Shown here: positions 34,376-42,808 of the stretch, piece after piece | Layout of the letters: every line of letters begins with the position of its first letter | Position numbering within the stretch: position 1 is the stretch's first letter | From: JBKHXF01 sp046566145 | Lineage (GTDB): Bacteria > Actinomycetota > Nitriliruptoria > Nitriliruptorales > Nitriliruptoraceae | NCBI GenBank assembly: GCA_046566145.1 | Contig: JBKHXF010000013.1 | Coordinates: forward strand, 1 to 60,922 | Direction: 5' to 3' | DNA length: 60,922 bases | Notes under the pieces: model-generated | The model's database searches: none | The model's input: the letters and a program-made list of their open reading frames with translations, nothing else | Told to the model about the DNA's origin: nothing | Translations under genes and position numbers: made by a program

Positions 34376-35109
34376 CGGACACCACGACCGACACCCGCGA
34401 GGTCCTGCTCCGCTTCGACGGCGTCAACACGCACTACGGCCCCGTGCACGTCCTCAAGGACGTCGACATGGTCGTGCGAGAGGGCGAGCTCGTGTCGCTG
34501 CTCGGCGGCAACGCGTCCGGCAAGACGACGACGCTGAAGACCATCCTGTCGATCGTGCAGCCGACCAACGGCTCCGTCGAGGTCGTCGGCATGTCGACCA
34601 AGGGCCGCACCACGAAGGACGTCGTCGAGCGCGGCGTCTCGATGGTCCCCGAGAACCGGCGCCTGTTCAAGCGGATGACCGTGCTCGAGAACCTCGAGCT
34701 CGGTGCGTACCTGCGCGACGACCGCGACGGGATCGCCGAGGACCTGCAGATGGTCTACGACCTGTTCCCGCGCGTGTACGAGCGACGCGAGCAGAAGGCC
34801 GGGACGCTGTCGGGCGGCGAGCAGCAGATGGTCGCGATGGGCCGGGCCCTGATGGCGCGCCCGCGGCTGCTGCTGATGGACGAGCCGTCGATGGGACTGG
34901 CGCCGGCGCTGGTGCAGTCGAACTTCGAGATCATCCAGCGGGTCCACCAGGAGGGCATGGCCATGCTCGTGGTGGAGCAGAACGCCAACATGGCGCTCTC
35001 CATCGCCGATCGTGGCTACGTCATCCAGACCGGGCGGGTCGTCCTCGACGACACGGCCGAGAACCTGCTGGCGAACCCCCAGATGCGCGCCGCCTACCTC
35101 GGCGGCTGA
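34372..35109 (+). CDS. livF: Branched-chain amino acid ABC transporter ATPase LivF
   Basis: 245 residues from the GTG at 34372 (GGAGGAG upstream). Walker A is unusual for its Asn-Ala-Ser: GGNASGKTTTLKTI, in place of GxNGAGKT. Signature LSGGEQQMVAMGRALM, Walker B LLLMDEPSMGLAPALV and H-loop VVEQNANMAL are canonical, as is VPENRRLFKRMTVLENLELGA. It pairs with LivG on the LivHM channel. Last gene of the operon. Confidence 0.96.
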   Translation: MTDTTTDTREVLLRFDGVNTHYGPVHVLKDVDMVVREGELVSLLGGNASGKTTTLKTILSIVQPTNGSVEVVGMSTKGRTTKDVVERGVSMVPENRRLFKRMTVLENLELGAYLRDDRDGIAEDLQMVYDLFPRVYERREQKAGTLSGGEQQMVAMGRALMARPRLLLMDEPSMGLAPALVQSNFEIIQRVHQEGMAMLVVEQNANMALSIADRGYVIQTGRVVLDDTAENLLANPQMRAAYLGG

Positions 35110-35129
35110 CGCGACGGGCGTCCCGGGAC

Positions 35130-35149
35130 GTCGGGACCTTCGTCCCTGC
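35130..35149 (+). promoter_or_regulatory. DosR/DevR-like box upstream of the 163-residue protein gene
   Basis: GTCGGGACCTTCGTCCCTGC matches the DosR core GGGACYYNNGNCCC at every fixed position and 14 or so of the 20 bases of the mycobacterial consensus. A TACGGT -10 follows at 35171-35176, placing the box about 43 bases before the expected start, a usual DosR position. A DevS/DevR-like pair lies 0.6-2.9 kb downstream. Confidence 0.5.
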
Positions 35150-35205
35150 CTCTCCCCGCGCGGACGGACGTACGGTCCTGCACGAGGGTGCTGCAGGAGC
35201 CACGG

Positions 35206-35697
35206 ATGTCCCGCCCACTGACGGTCTTCCATCCCCTCCCCGACGGTGCCGCGGCGGGTGAGGTGCTCACGTCCGACCCCGGCCGCTGGCTCCCCGGCGC
35301 ACCGAGGCACGTGGGCCCGGACACCTGGGAGCTGACGCTGGCGGGCGCCGGGACGTCCCGGCGCGTCCGCTGCCACGTCGGTCCCACCTGGCGCACCGGC
35401 AGCACCCGGTGGCGCACCGTGCGGTGGGAGCCGGCGAGCGTCCCGTCGGATGCGGTGCCGGTGGAGCGGTTGCTTCCGACGCTGCAGGCGGAGCTGGGGG
35501 TGGTCGTCTCCGACAGGACGTCGCTCGTCCTCGACGGGGTCTACGACGTCCCGGGGGGCCCGCTGGGTGAGCTCGTCGACGCGATCGCGCTGCACCGCGT
35601 CGCCCATCGGACCGCGACCGGGTTCCTCGCGGAGCTCGCCGGCCGGCTCCTCGACGACGACGCGCCCGCCGGCAGCGACGAGCTCGCGGGTCGGTGA
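35206..35697 (+). CDS. Uncharacterised cytoplasmic protein, likely DevR-regulated
   Basis: 163 residues from the ATG at 35206 with AGGAG 6 bases upstream; an in-frame start at 35188 is less likely. No signal peptide or membrane helix. The sequence (MSRPLTVFHPLPDGAAAGEV … WRTVRWEPASVPSDAVPVERLLPTLQAELGVVV) has a Trp/Arg-rich middle and helical C-terminal half; I recognise no family. The DosR-like box and TACGGT -10 upstream, and the neighbouring DevS-like kinase gene (convergent, 8 bases apart), suggest a redox or hypoxia-response protein. Confidence 0.65.
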   Translation: MSRPLTVFHPLPDGAAAGEVLTSDPGRWLPGAPRHVGPDTWELTLAGAGTSRRVRCHVGPTWRTGSTRWRTVRWEPASVPSDAVPVERLLPTLQAELGVVVSDRTSLVLDGVYDVPGGPLGELVDAIALHRVAHRTATGFLAELAGRLLDDDAPAGSDELAGR

Positions 35698-35705
35698 ACC
35701 GCCGC

Positions 35706-37346
35706 TCAGTCCAGCGGGACCCACCAGCGGACCTGCAGGCCCTCGCCGGCGGCGGGGGTGCCGACCTCGGCGTCCCCCCCGAGCAGGCGCGCGCGCTGCC
35801 GGAGGTTGCCGAGCCCGAGCCCGCCCCCGGCCCCTTCCTGGGGCATCCCGCGACCGTCGTCGAGCACCACGACCTCGAGCTCCTCGCCGTCGGTGCGGAC
35901 CGTCACCTGGACCCGCGACGCCCCGGCGTGCTTCGCGACGTTCGACAGCGCCTCGCGGACCACCGGCGCGACCTGCTCGGCGACCGGGACCGGGACGAGG
36001 GAGTCGACCGGCCCCTCGAAGACGACCTGCGGGGCGAACCCGAGCGCGGGAGCGAGCGAGCGGGCGACGCCGAGGACCCGGCCGCGCAGCCCCTCCGGCT
36101 GCTCCCCCTGGAGCGCGAAGATGGTCGTGCGGATCTGGCGGATGACCCCGTCGAGCTCGTCCACGACCCGGTCGAGCCGCTCGGTGACCGTCGGGTCGCC
36201 GGTGCGCCGGGCGAGCCCCTGGAGCTCGAGACCGGCCGCGAAGAGCTGCTGGATCACCGTGTCGTGCAGGTCGCGGCCGATGCGCTCCCGGTCCTCGAGC
36301 AGCTGCAGCCGGGACACCTCGGCGCGGGCGCGCCCGAACTCGATGGCCAGCGACGCCTGACGGGCGAACTGCTCGAGCTGGTGCAGGTCGTCGTCGCGCC
36401 ACGGCCCGTCGGCCGCGCGGGTCGCGACGAGGACCCCGAGGGTGCGGCCGGAGCCCCGCAGCGGCACGACGGCGCCCGCGGTCGCGGCGACCCCGGACAG
36501 GGGCGCGAACGACGCCGGGGTGTCGGGGGCCACCAGGCACGCATCCCCGCCGCCGAGCACCTCGGCGAGCAGGGAGCCCGTCGCCGGTGCGGTGCGGCCC
36601 ACGAAGGCGCCGCTGCCGGCGCCGGCGGCCGCGACGACCTCGAGCGCGTCCTCCCCGCCGCCGGCGCGCGGACCGGGGACCACCACGGCCGTGAGGTCGG
36701 CGTCGAGCAGGCTCCGCGCCGCCGCCGCGACGGTCTCGTGCACCTCGGCCGTGTCGGCCCCCAGCAGCATCGAGGTCGTCACGTCCTGCACGGCCCGTCG
36801 CCACGCCTCGCGGGAGGCGACCTGCTCGTACAGCCGGGCGTTCGCGATGGCGACCCCGGCGACGGCCGCGAGCCCCTCGACGAGCTCCTGGTCGTCGGCG
36901 GAGAACTCCTCGGAACCCAGCTTCTCGGTGAGGTAGATGTTGCCGAACACCTCGTCGCGCACGAGGATCGGGGCGCCGAGGAACGAGCGCATCGGGGGGT
37001 GACCGGGCGGGAAGCCGTGGGCTGCCGCGTGCCGCGTGAGGTCGCGCAGCCGCAGGGGCTCCGGCTCTCGAACCAGCAGGCCGAGGATGCCGTGGCCCTC
37101 CGGCAGGTGCCCGATGCGCTCGACCGTCGGCTCGTCGACCCCCTGGTGCACGAACTCCACGAGGGTCTGGTCCCCGACGTGCGTGCCGACCACACCGAGG
37201 GCGCCGTAGCGGGCGCCGGCGAGATCGCACGCCACGGCGACGATCCGCTCGAGCGTGGACGTCAGGTCGAGGTCGGCCGCGACGGTGAGCAGTGCCTCGA
37301 GGAGCCGCTCGCGCGTCGAGGTCGTCGCGTCGTCGTCGCCAGCCAC
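35706..37346 (-). CDS. DevS/DosT-like GAF histidine kinase
   Basis: 546 residues from the GTG at 37346 (GGGAGG about 10 bases upstream). Two tandem GAF domains (LLEALLTVAADLDLTSTLERIVAVACDLAGARYGALGV … RSFLGAPILVRDEVFGNIYLTEK; second from about residue 190), then HisKA_3 with the phospho-acceptor His at residue 361 (ERIGRDLHDTVIQQLFAAG). The HATPase domain has intact N-box (REALSNVAKHAGA) and G1 (DDGRGMP) and GLGLGNLRQRA. In DevS relatives the first GAF binds haem; whether this one does cannot be seen. Divergent from its probable partner regulator through a shared palindromic promoter. Confidence 0.93.
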   Translation of the reverse strand: MAGDDDATTSTRERLLEALLTVAADLDLTSTLERIVAVACDLAGARYGALGVVGTHVGDQTLVEFVHQGVDEPTVERIGHLPEGHGILGLLVREPEPLRLRDLTRHAAAHGFPPGHPPMRSFLGAPILVRDEVFGNIYLTEKLGSEEFSADDQELVEGLAAVAGVAIANARLYEQVASREAWRRAVQDVTTSMLLGADTAEVHETVAAAARSLLDADLTAVVVPGPRAGGGEDALEVVAAAGAGSGAFVGRTAPATGSLLAEVLGGGDACLVAPDTPASFAPLSGVAATAGAVVPLRGSGRTLGVLVATRAADGPWRDDDLHQLEQFARQASLAIEFGRARAEVSRLQLLEDRERIGRDLHDTVIQQLFAAGLELQGLARRTGDPTVTERLDRVVDELDGVIRQIRTTIFALQGEQPEGLRGRVLGVARSLAPALGFAPQVVFEGPVDSLVPVPVAEQVAPVVREALSNVAKHAGASRVQVTVRTDGEELEVVVLDDGRGMPQEGAGGGLGLGNLRQRARLLGGDAEVGTPAAGEGLQVRWWVPLD

Positions 37347-37378
37347 CTCGCGCGGACCTCCCTCGTCGCCGCCCGGGT

Positions 37379-37390
37379 GAGCGTACGCTC
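37379..37390. promoter_or_regulatory. Palindromic divergent promoter GAGCGTACGCTC for the DevS/DevR-like pair
   Basis: A perfect 12-base palindrome placing a TACGCT -10 on each strand, overlapping. Plus strand: TACGCT, leader, GAGGGG, GTG at 37419. Minus strand: TACGCT, leader with GGGAGG, GTG at 37346. The two promoters must compete for polymerase, tying kinase and regulator expression together. Confidence 0.5.
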
Positions 37391-37418
37391 GCCACACGCG
37401 ACGCGAGGGGTACGCACC

Positions 37419-38057
37419 GTGACGACCATCCGGGTCTTCCTCGTCGACGACCACGAGGTCGTGCGACGCGGGCTCCGTGCCCTGCTCGAGGGCGAGGACG
37501 ACATCGAGGTCGTCGGCGAGGCCGCCACGGCCGGCATGGCGCTGGCGCAGATCACCGCGCTGCGGCCGGACGTCGCGTTGCTCGACGTGCGGCTGCCCGA
37601 CGGGACCGGGGTCGAGGTGTGCCGCGACGTGCGCGCGCACGACCCCGACATCAGCTGCCTGATGCTCACCTCGTTCTCCGACGACGAGGCCCTCTTCGAC
37701 GCCATCATGGCCGGGGCGAGCGGCTACCTGCTCAAGGAGACACGGGCGAACGACCTCGTGGACGCCGTCCGTCGCGTCGCGGCCGGCGAGTCGCTGCTCG
37801 ATCCCGCCGTCACCGGCCGGGTGCTGGAGCGGCTGCGCAAGGGCGACGAGGAGGACCCGCGGCTGGCCGCGCTGACGGACCAGGAACGCCGCATCCTGGA
37901 GCTCGTGGCCGAGGGCCTCACCAACCGCCAGGTGGCCGAACGCATCCACCTCGCCGAGAAGACGGTGAAGAACTACGTGTCGAACATCCTCGCGAAGCTC
38001 GGCATGTCACGCCGCACCGAGGCGGCAGTCTTCTACACGCAGCAGCAGGACGGCTGA
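37419..38057 (+). CDS. DevR/NarL-family response regulator
   Basis: 212 residues from the GTG at 37419 (GAGGGG 8 bases upstream). The receiver is intact: acidic pair VDDHE, phospho-acceptor Asp in VALLDVRLP, Thr/Ser in LMLTSFSDD and Lys in YLLKET. The C-terminal LuxR helix-turn-helix (LTDQERRILELVAEGLTNRQVAERIHLAEKTVKNYVSNILAKLGMSRR) is close to DevR/DosR. It is expected to be phosphorylated by the divergent kinase and to bind the DosR-like boxes seen at 35130 and 38093. Confidence 0.95.
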   Translation: MTTIRVFLVDDHEVVRRGLRALLEGEDDIEVVGEAATAGMALAQITALRPDVALLDVRLPDGTGVEVCRDVRAHDPDISCLMLTSFSDDEALFDAIMAGASGYLLKETRANDLVDAVRRVAAGESLLDPAVTGRVLERLRKGDEEDPRLAALTDQERRILELVAEGLTNRQVAERIHLAEKTVKNYVSNILAKLGMSRRTEAAVFYTQQQDG

Positions 38058-38092
38058 GTAGCCCCGGGACGACGCCTCGGTGTGAGCACACC

Positions 38093-38106
38093 GGGACCCC
38101 CGGCCC
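38093..38106 (+). promoter_or_regulatory. Second DosR/DevR-like box, upstream of the multicopper oxidase
   Basis: GGGACCCCCGGCCC fits GGGACYYNNGNCCC at the fixed positions. It lies 112 bases before the oxidase ATG. In such GC-rich DNA the core can arise by chance, so confidence is moderate. Confidence 0.35.
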
Positions 38107-38154
38107 TGAGCAAGGTGACCAGGGTCCCATCGGGACGGGTCGTCGCGCCCTGCC

Positions 38155-38174
38155 GCGCGGGGCGTGGCCCGCGC
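38155..38174 (+). terminator. Possible hairpin terminator after the DevR-like gene
   Basis: 7-base stem gcgcggg / cccgcgc with a 6-base loop, about 100 bases after the regulator stop and before the oxidase gene. No U-tract follows. Confidence 0.35.
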
Positions 38175-38217
38175 AGCATCCCAGGGACACCACCCCCGTC
38201 CCGGAGGCTCGCCCACG

Positions 38218-39603
38218 ATGTCCGCTCCCCTGCACCACGACACCTCGCCGACGCGGCCGACCGGCACCCAGGTCGTCACCGCGATCGCCGCGCTCCTGGC
38301 GCTGCTCGTCTCCCTCCTCGCCCTCGGTCGTGCGATGGCCTCCCCTGTTCGGACCGTCGCGGTCGAGGACACCGGCGGCGGGACGACCGCACCGTCGTCC
38401 CTCGAGGTCGACCTGACCGAGTTCGCCATCCGCCCCGGCACCATCTCGGCCGGCACTGGCACGACGATCACCGTCACCAACGTCGGACAGGCCGCGCACG
38501 ACCTCACCGTCGAGGGCACGGACGTCGCGACCCCCGGGCTGCAGCCGGGTGGGACCGCGTCGCTGTCCCTCGCGGGCCTCGCCCCCGGCAGCTACACGCT
38601 GCTGTGCTCCGTCCCCGGCCACGCCTCCGCGGGGATGACCGGCACCCTGACGATCGCCGACGATGGGGCGTCCGACACCGCCGACATGGGGGGCCACGTC
38701 GCACCGTCGGCCGAGGAGATGCTCGCCGCGATGCAGGCCTCGGTCGCGGCATTCCCCGCCGAGACCGAGGGCGTCGGGGCCGCCCCGCTCGAGCCGACGC
38801 TCCTGCCCGACGGCACGAAGCTGTTCGAGCTGGTCGTCGACGAGGTCCGCTGGGAGGTCGAGCCCGGCAAGGTCGTGGACGCCGTCGGCTACAACGGCAT
38901 GGTCCCGGGCCCGACCATGCGGGTGGACGTGGGCGACCGGGTCACCATCCGGGTCGTCAACCGACTCGACGAGGAGGGCACCTCCCTCCACCCGCACGGG
39001 CTCAAGGGCCACGCGTTCGAGCTCGACGGGGTCACGGGCATCTCCCAGGACCCGATCGAACCCGGCGACACGATGGACCACACCTTCGTGGCCGACCAGG
39101 AGTCGGTCGTGACCTACCACTCGCACCACATGAGCCTGCACCAGGTGCCCAACGGGCTGTTCGGTGTCCTGATCGTCGGCGACTACGCCGAGGTCGCGGG
39201 CGTCGAGGGCGTGGTCGACGAGCAGGTGATGATCCTCAACGACGCCGGCAACATCGGCTTCTCGCTCAACGGCAAGTCCTTCCCCGCGACGGCGCCCCTC
39301 GCCTACCGTGCCGGCGACCGGGTGATCGTCCACTACGCCAACGAGGGCCAGATGGCGCACCCGATGCACCTGCACAACCAGCGCGGCACGGTCATCGCGA
39401 AGGACGGGTACGTCCTGCCGGAGTCCGCCCGGTACCAGGGCGACACGTTCGACGTCGCCCCGGGCGAGCGACTCACCGTGGTCTACGACATGGACGTGCC
39501 CGGCACCTGGGCCTGGCACTGCCACATCCTGAGCCACGTCAAGCGCGCGGACGGGGCGATGTTCGGGATGCTCACCGCGGTGATCGTCGAGGAGTCCACC
39601 TGA
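38218..39603 (+). CDS. Multicopper oxidase with an extra N-terminal cupredoxin domain
   Basis: 461 residues from the ATG at 38218 with GGAGG about 10 bases upstream. An N-terminal helix or signal anchor (TAIAALLALLVSLLALGRAM) is followed by an azurin-like cupredoxin (EFAIRPGTISAGTGTTITVTNVGQAAHDL … LLCSVPGHASAGM) with His, Cys, His, Met copper ligands. Two further cupredoxin domains of the laccase/nitrite-reductase type carry LHPHGLKGHAFE, YHSHHMSLHQ, HPMHLHNQRG and WAWHCHILSHVKRADGAMFGM, the type 1 and trinuclear copper ligands. It is exported and oxidises an unknown substrate, possibly copper(I) or an organic donor. The three-domain layout and adjacent DevSR pair suggest redox-regulated expression. 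Confidence 0.92.
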   Translation: MSAPLHHDTSPTRPTGTQVVTAIAALLALLVSLLALGRAMASPVRTVAVEDTGGGTTAPSSLEVDLTEFAIRPGTISAGTGTTITVTNVGQAAHDLTVEGTDVATPGLQPGGTASLSLAGLAPGSYTLLCSVPGHASAGMTGTLTIADDGASDTADMGGHVAPSAEEMLAAMQASVAAFPAETEGVGAAPLEPTLLPDGTKLFELVVDEVRWEVEPGKVVDAVGYNGMVPGPTMRVDVGDRVTIRVVNRLDEEGTSLHPHGLKGHAFELDGVTGISQDPIEPGDTMDHTFVADQESVVTYHSHHMSLHQVPNGLFGVLIVGDYAEVAGVEGVVDEQVMILNDAGNIGFSLNGKSFPATAPLAYRAGDRVIVHYANEGQMAHPMHLHNQRGTVIAKDGYVLPESARYQGDTFDVAPGERLTVVYDMDVPGTWAWHCHILSHVKRADGAMFGMLTAVIVEEST

Positions 39604-39623
39604 GCTCCCCGCGTCCGGCACGC

Positions 39624-39656
39624 GTCGACCCCGGGCACGAGGTGTCCGGGGTCGAC
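39624..39656. terminator. Bidirectional hairpin terminator
   Basis: Perfect 11-base stem gtcgaccccgg / ccggggtcgac between two convergent genes, the multicopper oxidase and the GlsB-type protein. Confidence 0.8.
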
Positions 39657-39673
39657 GTGTGCTGGGGAGGGGG

Positions 39674-39934
39674 TCAGACGGTGCGCGCGTTCATCTGGCG
39701 GTAGATGAGCAGGGCGATGACCGCACCGATGATGGAGCCCAGCAGGCTGGTGGTGCTCAGCGCCAGCTCGCCGTCGAACAGCAGCGCGCCGAGGAACCCG
39801 CCGACGAACGAACCAACGATGCCGAGCGCCATGGTCCCGAGGATGCCCATCGGGTCGCGCCCGGGGACGAGCAGGCGGGCGATGGCGCCGGCGATGAGGC
39901 CGAGCAGCATGAGGCCGAGGAGGAAGCCGATCAC
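39674..39934 (-). CDS. GlsB/YeaQ/YmgE family small membrane stress protein
   Basis: 86 residues from the GTG at 39934 with GGAG 7 bases upstream (VIGFLLGLMLLGLIAGAIARLLVPGRDPMGILGTMALGIVGSFVGGFLG…). Three membrane helices and the family motif LVPGRDPMGILGTMALGIVGSFVGG are clear. Such transglycosylase-associated proteins are small membrane proteins induced by stress in many bacteria; the molecular role is not established. Monocistronic and convergent with the oxidase. Confidence 0.92.
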   Translation of the reverse strand: MIGFLLGLMLLGLIAGAIARLLVPGRDPMGILGTMALGIVGSFVGGFLGALLFDGELALSTTSLLGSIIGAVIALLIYRQMNARTV

Positions 39935-40180
39935 GGTGGAACTCCGTTCATGGGTTCGGGGGTGTGCGGTCTGGGCCACGCACTCTCGGCGCCCCGCGGA
40001 CGCACCACAAGGTCCCAGCGGCCGGCTGTGCGAGCGAGCGGTGGTCGTCCGCCGGGGGCCGAACGGCCGATGTGGGCACCGGGCCGGGCCCTGAGTTGGG
40101 CGCCGCGGGGCGCCCTGCTCGGACCGGGTAGCGTCCATGGCGAGGTGCCCAGGACGAGGGCGGAGCGAGGGAGGCGTCGC

Positions 40181-42151
40181 GTGACCACCGAGTCGACCGT
40201 GCTGTGGGAACCGCCCGCGGACGTGCTGGAGACGACCCGGGCGGGGGCGTTCCTCCGGGCCGTCGAGGAGCGGCACGGGGTGTCGTTCGACGGGTCGTAC
40301 GAGGCGCTGTGGCGCTGGTCCGTCGACCACCTCGAGGACTTCTGGCAGCTCGTGGTCGACGAGCTCGGGATCACCTTCCACGACGCCCCGAGCGCCGTCC
40401 TCGGCGACCGCGGGATGCCGGGCGCGACCTGGTTCCCCGGCGCCACGCTGAACTACGCCGAGCACGCCCTGCGGATGGACGACGACGCCGTCGCCGTCGT
40501 CCACACGAGTCAGACCCGCGCCGGCGGCGAGCTCACCGCCGGCGAGCTACGGGAGGCCGTCGCGCGCTGCCGCGCCGGGCTCGTCCGCCACGGCGTCGGC
40601 CGCGGCGACCGGGTGGCCGCCTACCTGCCCAACGTCCCCGAGACCGTCGTGGCGTTCCTGGCCACGGCCTCGCTCGGCGCGGTGTGGTCCTCGTGCGCGC
40701 CCGAGTTCGGCACCCAGGCGGTCGTCGACCGCTGGCAGCAGATCGAGCCGACGGTGCTGCTGACCGTGGACGGGTACCGATACGGCACCAAGGACGTCGA
40801 CCGGCGCGCCGAGGTCGCCGCCATCCGCGCCGCCCTGCCGTCGCTGCGCGAGACGGTGCTCCTCCCCTACCTCGACGCGGGGGCGACGCTCGATGGCGCC
40901 GGGACCTGGGACGACCTGCTCGCGGAGCCCGGGGAGCTCGCCTTCGAGCCGGTCCCGTTCGACCACCCCCTGTACGTGCTGTTCTCCTCCGGGACGACCG
41001 GCATCCCCAAGGCGATCGTGCACGGTCACGGGGGCATCCTCGTCGAGCACGCGAAGATGGTGGCCCTGCACCACGAGCTCGGCCCCGGCGACCGGTTCTT
41101 CTGGTTCTCCACCACCGGGTGGATGATGTGGAACTACCTCGTGTCGGGGTTGGTGGTCGGCAGCGCGATCGTGCTGTTCGACGGCGACCCGGGCTCCCCC
41201 GACCTGCTCGCGCTGTGGCGGATGGCCGCCGAGACCCGCACCACCTACGTCGGCGTGTCCGCGCCGTTCCTCCTGTCGTGCCGCAAGGCCGGGGTGGACC
41301 CCGCCGGCGGGCTCGACCTGTCGGCCGTGCGCGGCGTCGGATCCACCGGCGCACCGCTGCCGCCGGAGGGTTTCGTCTGGGTCTACGAGCACGTCGGACG
41401 CGACCTCGTCCTCGCATCGGCCTCCGGCGGGACGGACGTCTGCACCGCGTTCGTCGGCGCGTCCGCCCTCGTGCCGGTCCGGGCCGGCGAGATCCCGTGC
41501 CGGGCGCTCGGCGCCAGGGTCGAGGCGTTCGACCCCGACGGGCAGCCCGTCGTCGACCAGCGAGGCGAGCTCGTCATCACCGCCCCGATGCCGTCCATGC
41601 CGGTGGGCTTCTGGGGCGACGAGGACGGCAGCCGGTACCGCGCCGCCTACTTCGAGGACTTCCCCGGCGTGTGGCGACACGGCGACTGGATCCGCATCAC
41701 CGAGGACGGGGCGTGCGTCATCACGGGCCGCTCCGACGCGACGCTCAACCGCGGTGGGGTGCGCATGGGCACCGCGGAGTTCTACCGGGCCGTGGAGGAC
41801 CTCGAGGAGGTCCGCGACTCGCTGGTGGTGCACCTCGAGGACCCCACCGGTGACACCCCGGGCGAGCTGCTGCTGTTCGTGGCGCTCGCCCCCGGCGTCG
41901 AGCTCGACGACGACCTGCGCCGGCGGGTGGCCGCCACCATCCGACAGCGCCTGTCCCCCCGGCACGTTCCGGACGCCCTCCACGCCGTCGCGGACGTCCC
42001 GCGGACGCTGTCGGGCAAGAAGCTCGAGGTCCCCGTGAAGCGCCTGCTCGGCGGGGAACGGCTCGAGGACGTCGCCAGCGAGGGCGCGCTCGCCAACCCG
42101 GAGTCGCTGGAGGACTACCGGCGGGTCGCCGCCGCCCGCGCCGGCGGGTGA
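40181..42151 (+). CDS. Acetoacetyl-CoA synthetase (acetoacetate-CoA ligase)
   Basis: 656 residues from the GTG at 40181 with AGGGAGG 6 bases upstream; length typical of the family. The ANL adenylation motif YVLFSSGTTGIPKAIVHGHGG, the AACS-characteristic FWWFST-type segment (FFWFSTTGWMMWNYLVSGL), GGTDVCTAFVG, the hinge GRSDATLNRGGVRMGTAEFY and the catalytic Lys in RTLSGKKLEVPVKR are all present. It activates acetoacetate with ATP and CoA in the cytoplasm for ketone-body or storage-polymer metabolism. A TAGCGT -10 candidate is at 40129-40134. Confidence 0.94.
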   Translation: MTTESTVLWEPPADVLETTRAGAFLRAVEERHGVSFDGSYEALWRWSVDHLEDFWQLVVDELGITFHDAPSAVLGDRGMPGATWFPGATLNYAEHALRMDDDAVAVVHTSQTRAGGELTAGELREAVARCRAGLVRHGVGRGDRVAAYLPNVPETVVAFLATASLGAVWSSCAPEFGTQAVVDRWQQIEPTVLLTVDGYRYGTKDVDRRAEVAAIRAALPSLRETVLLPYLDAGATLDGAGTWDDLLAEPGELAFEPVPFDHPLYVLFSSGTTGIPKAIVHGHGGILVEHAKMVALHHELGPGDRFFWFSTTGWMMWNYLVSGLVVGSAIVLFDGDPGSPDLLALWRMAAETRTTYVGVSAPFLLSCRKAGVDPAGGLDLSAVRGVGSTGAPLPPEGFVWVYEHVGRDLVLASASGGTDVCTAFVGASALVPVRAGEIPCRALGARVEAFDPDGQPVVDQRGELVITAPMPSMPVGFWGDEDGSRYRAAYFEDFPGVWRHGDWIRITEDGACVITGRSDATLNRGGVRMGTAEFYRAVEDLEEVRDSLVVHLEDPTGDTPGELLLFVALAPGVELDDDLRRRVAATIRQRLSPRHVPDALHAVADVPRTLSGKKLEVPVKRLLGGERLEDVASEGALANPESLEDYRRVAAARAGG

Positions 42152-42172
42152 CCCCGTCGGACGGACGGGGTC
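42150..42172 (+). terminator. Hairpin overlapping the acetoacetyl-CoA synthetase stop
   Basis: 9-base stem gaccccgtc / gacggggtc with a 5-base loop, beginning in the stop codon itself. Confidence 0.5.
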
Positions 42173-42212
42173 CTCCGGGTGGCCGGGCCCCGGGCGGCGT
42201 CACCCTGCGAGC

Positions 42213-42758
42213 ATGGACCTCTCCCCCGCTCTGCTCTGGGCCGCGCTGTGGCCCGCCCTCGCCGTCGCCCTCCTGCGTATGGGCGACGTCACGCTCAACG
42301 TCTTCAAGACGGTGTTCGTCGTCGGTGAGCGCCGCGGCCTCGCCGCGCTGACCGCTGGCGCCGAGGCGGCCATCTGGCTCTCCGCCGCCGGCATCGTGTT
42401 CTCCGACATGACACCGCTGCGCTTCGCCGGCTTCGTCGTGGGCGTGGGCTCCGGCACCGCGCTCGGGGTCCAGGTGGTGCAGCGCCTGCGCCTCGGCATG
42501 GTCACCGTCCGCGTCTACGCCCCCGTCGGGACGGGTGACCTCGTGGCCGACGCGCTGCACGGGGCGGGCTTCCGGGCCACCGTGTTCGAGGGCCGCGGGT
42601 TCGGCGGTCCGGTCCAGATGGTGCTCTCGACCGTCCGCCGGCGCGACGCCGACGGCGTGATGGCCCTCGCCCGCGAGGTCGAGGAGCAGGCGTTCATCGC
42701 CGTCGACAACTCGCTGCACCCGGCCGGCGTCGGGGCCGCCTACGCGGGACGCGTCTGA
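42213..42758 (+). CDS. DUF5698/DUF2179 (UPF0316-type) membrane protein
   Basis: 181 residues from the ATG at 42213. Three N-terminal helices carry the family pattern RMGDVTLNVFKTVFVVGERRGLAALTAGAEAAIWL, followed by a cytoplasmic DUF2179-like domain (VRVYAPVGTGDLVADALHGAGFRATVFEGRGFGGPVQMVLSTVRRRDADGV) that resembles ligand-binding beta-alpha modules. Function unknown; the soluble domain is usually thought regulatory. No Shine-Dalgarno is evident, and CACCCT sits 6 bases before the ATG, a possible weak leaderless -10. Confidence 0.85.
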   Translation: MDLSPALLWAALWPALAVALLRMGDVTLNVFKTVFVVGERRGLAALTAGAEAAIWLSAAGIVFSDMTPLRFAGFVVGVGSGTALGVQVVQRLRLGMVTVRVYAPVGTGDLVADALHGAGFRATVFEGRGFGGPVQMVLSTVRRRDADGVMALAREVEEQAFIAVDNSLHPAGVGAAYAGRV

Positions 42759-42808
42759 CGGGCGACCCCGGTCCGAAGCCTCGCCACACCCCCACCGCCG
42801 AGGCCCCC

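Noticed and set aside
38124..38136. GTCCC-ATC-GGGAC palindrome before the multicopper oxidase
   Set aside because: The arms are in the opposite order to a DosR box (GGGAC…GTCCC needed), so it was not called as one.
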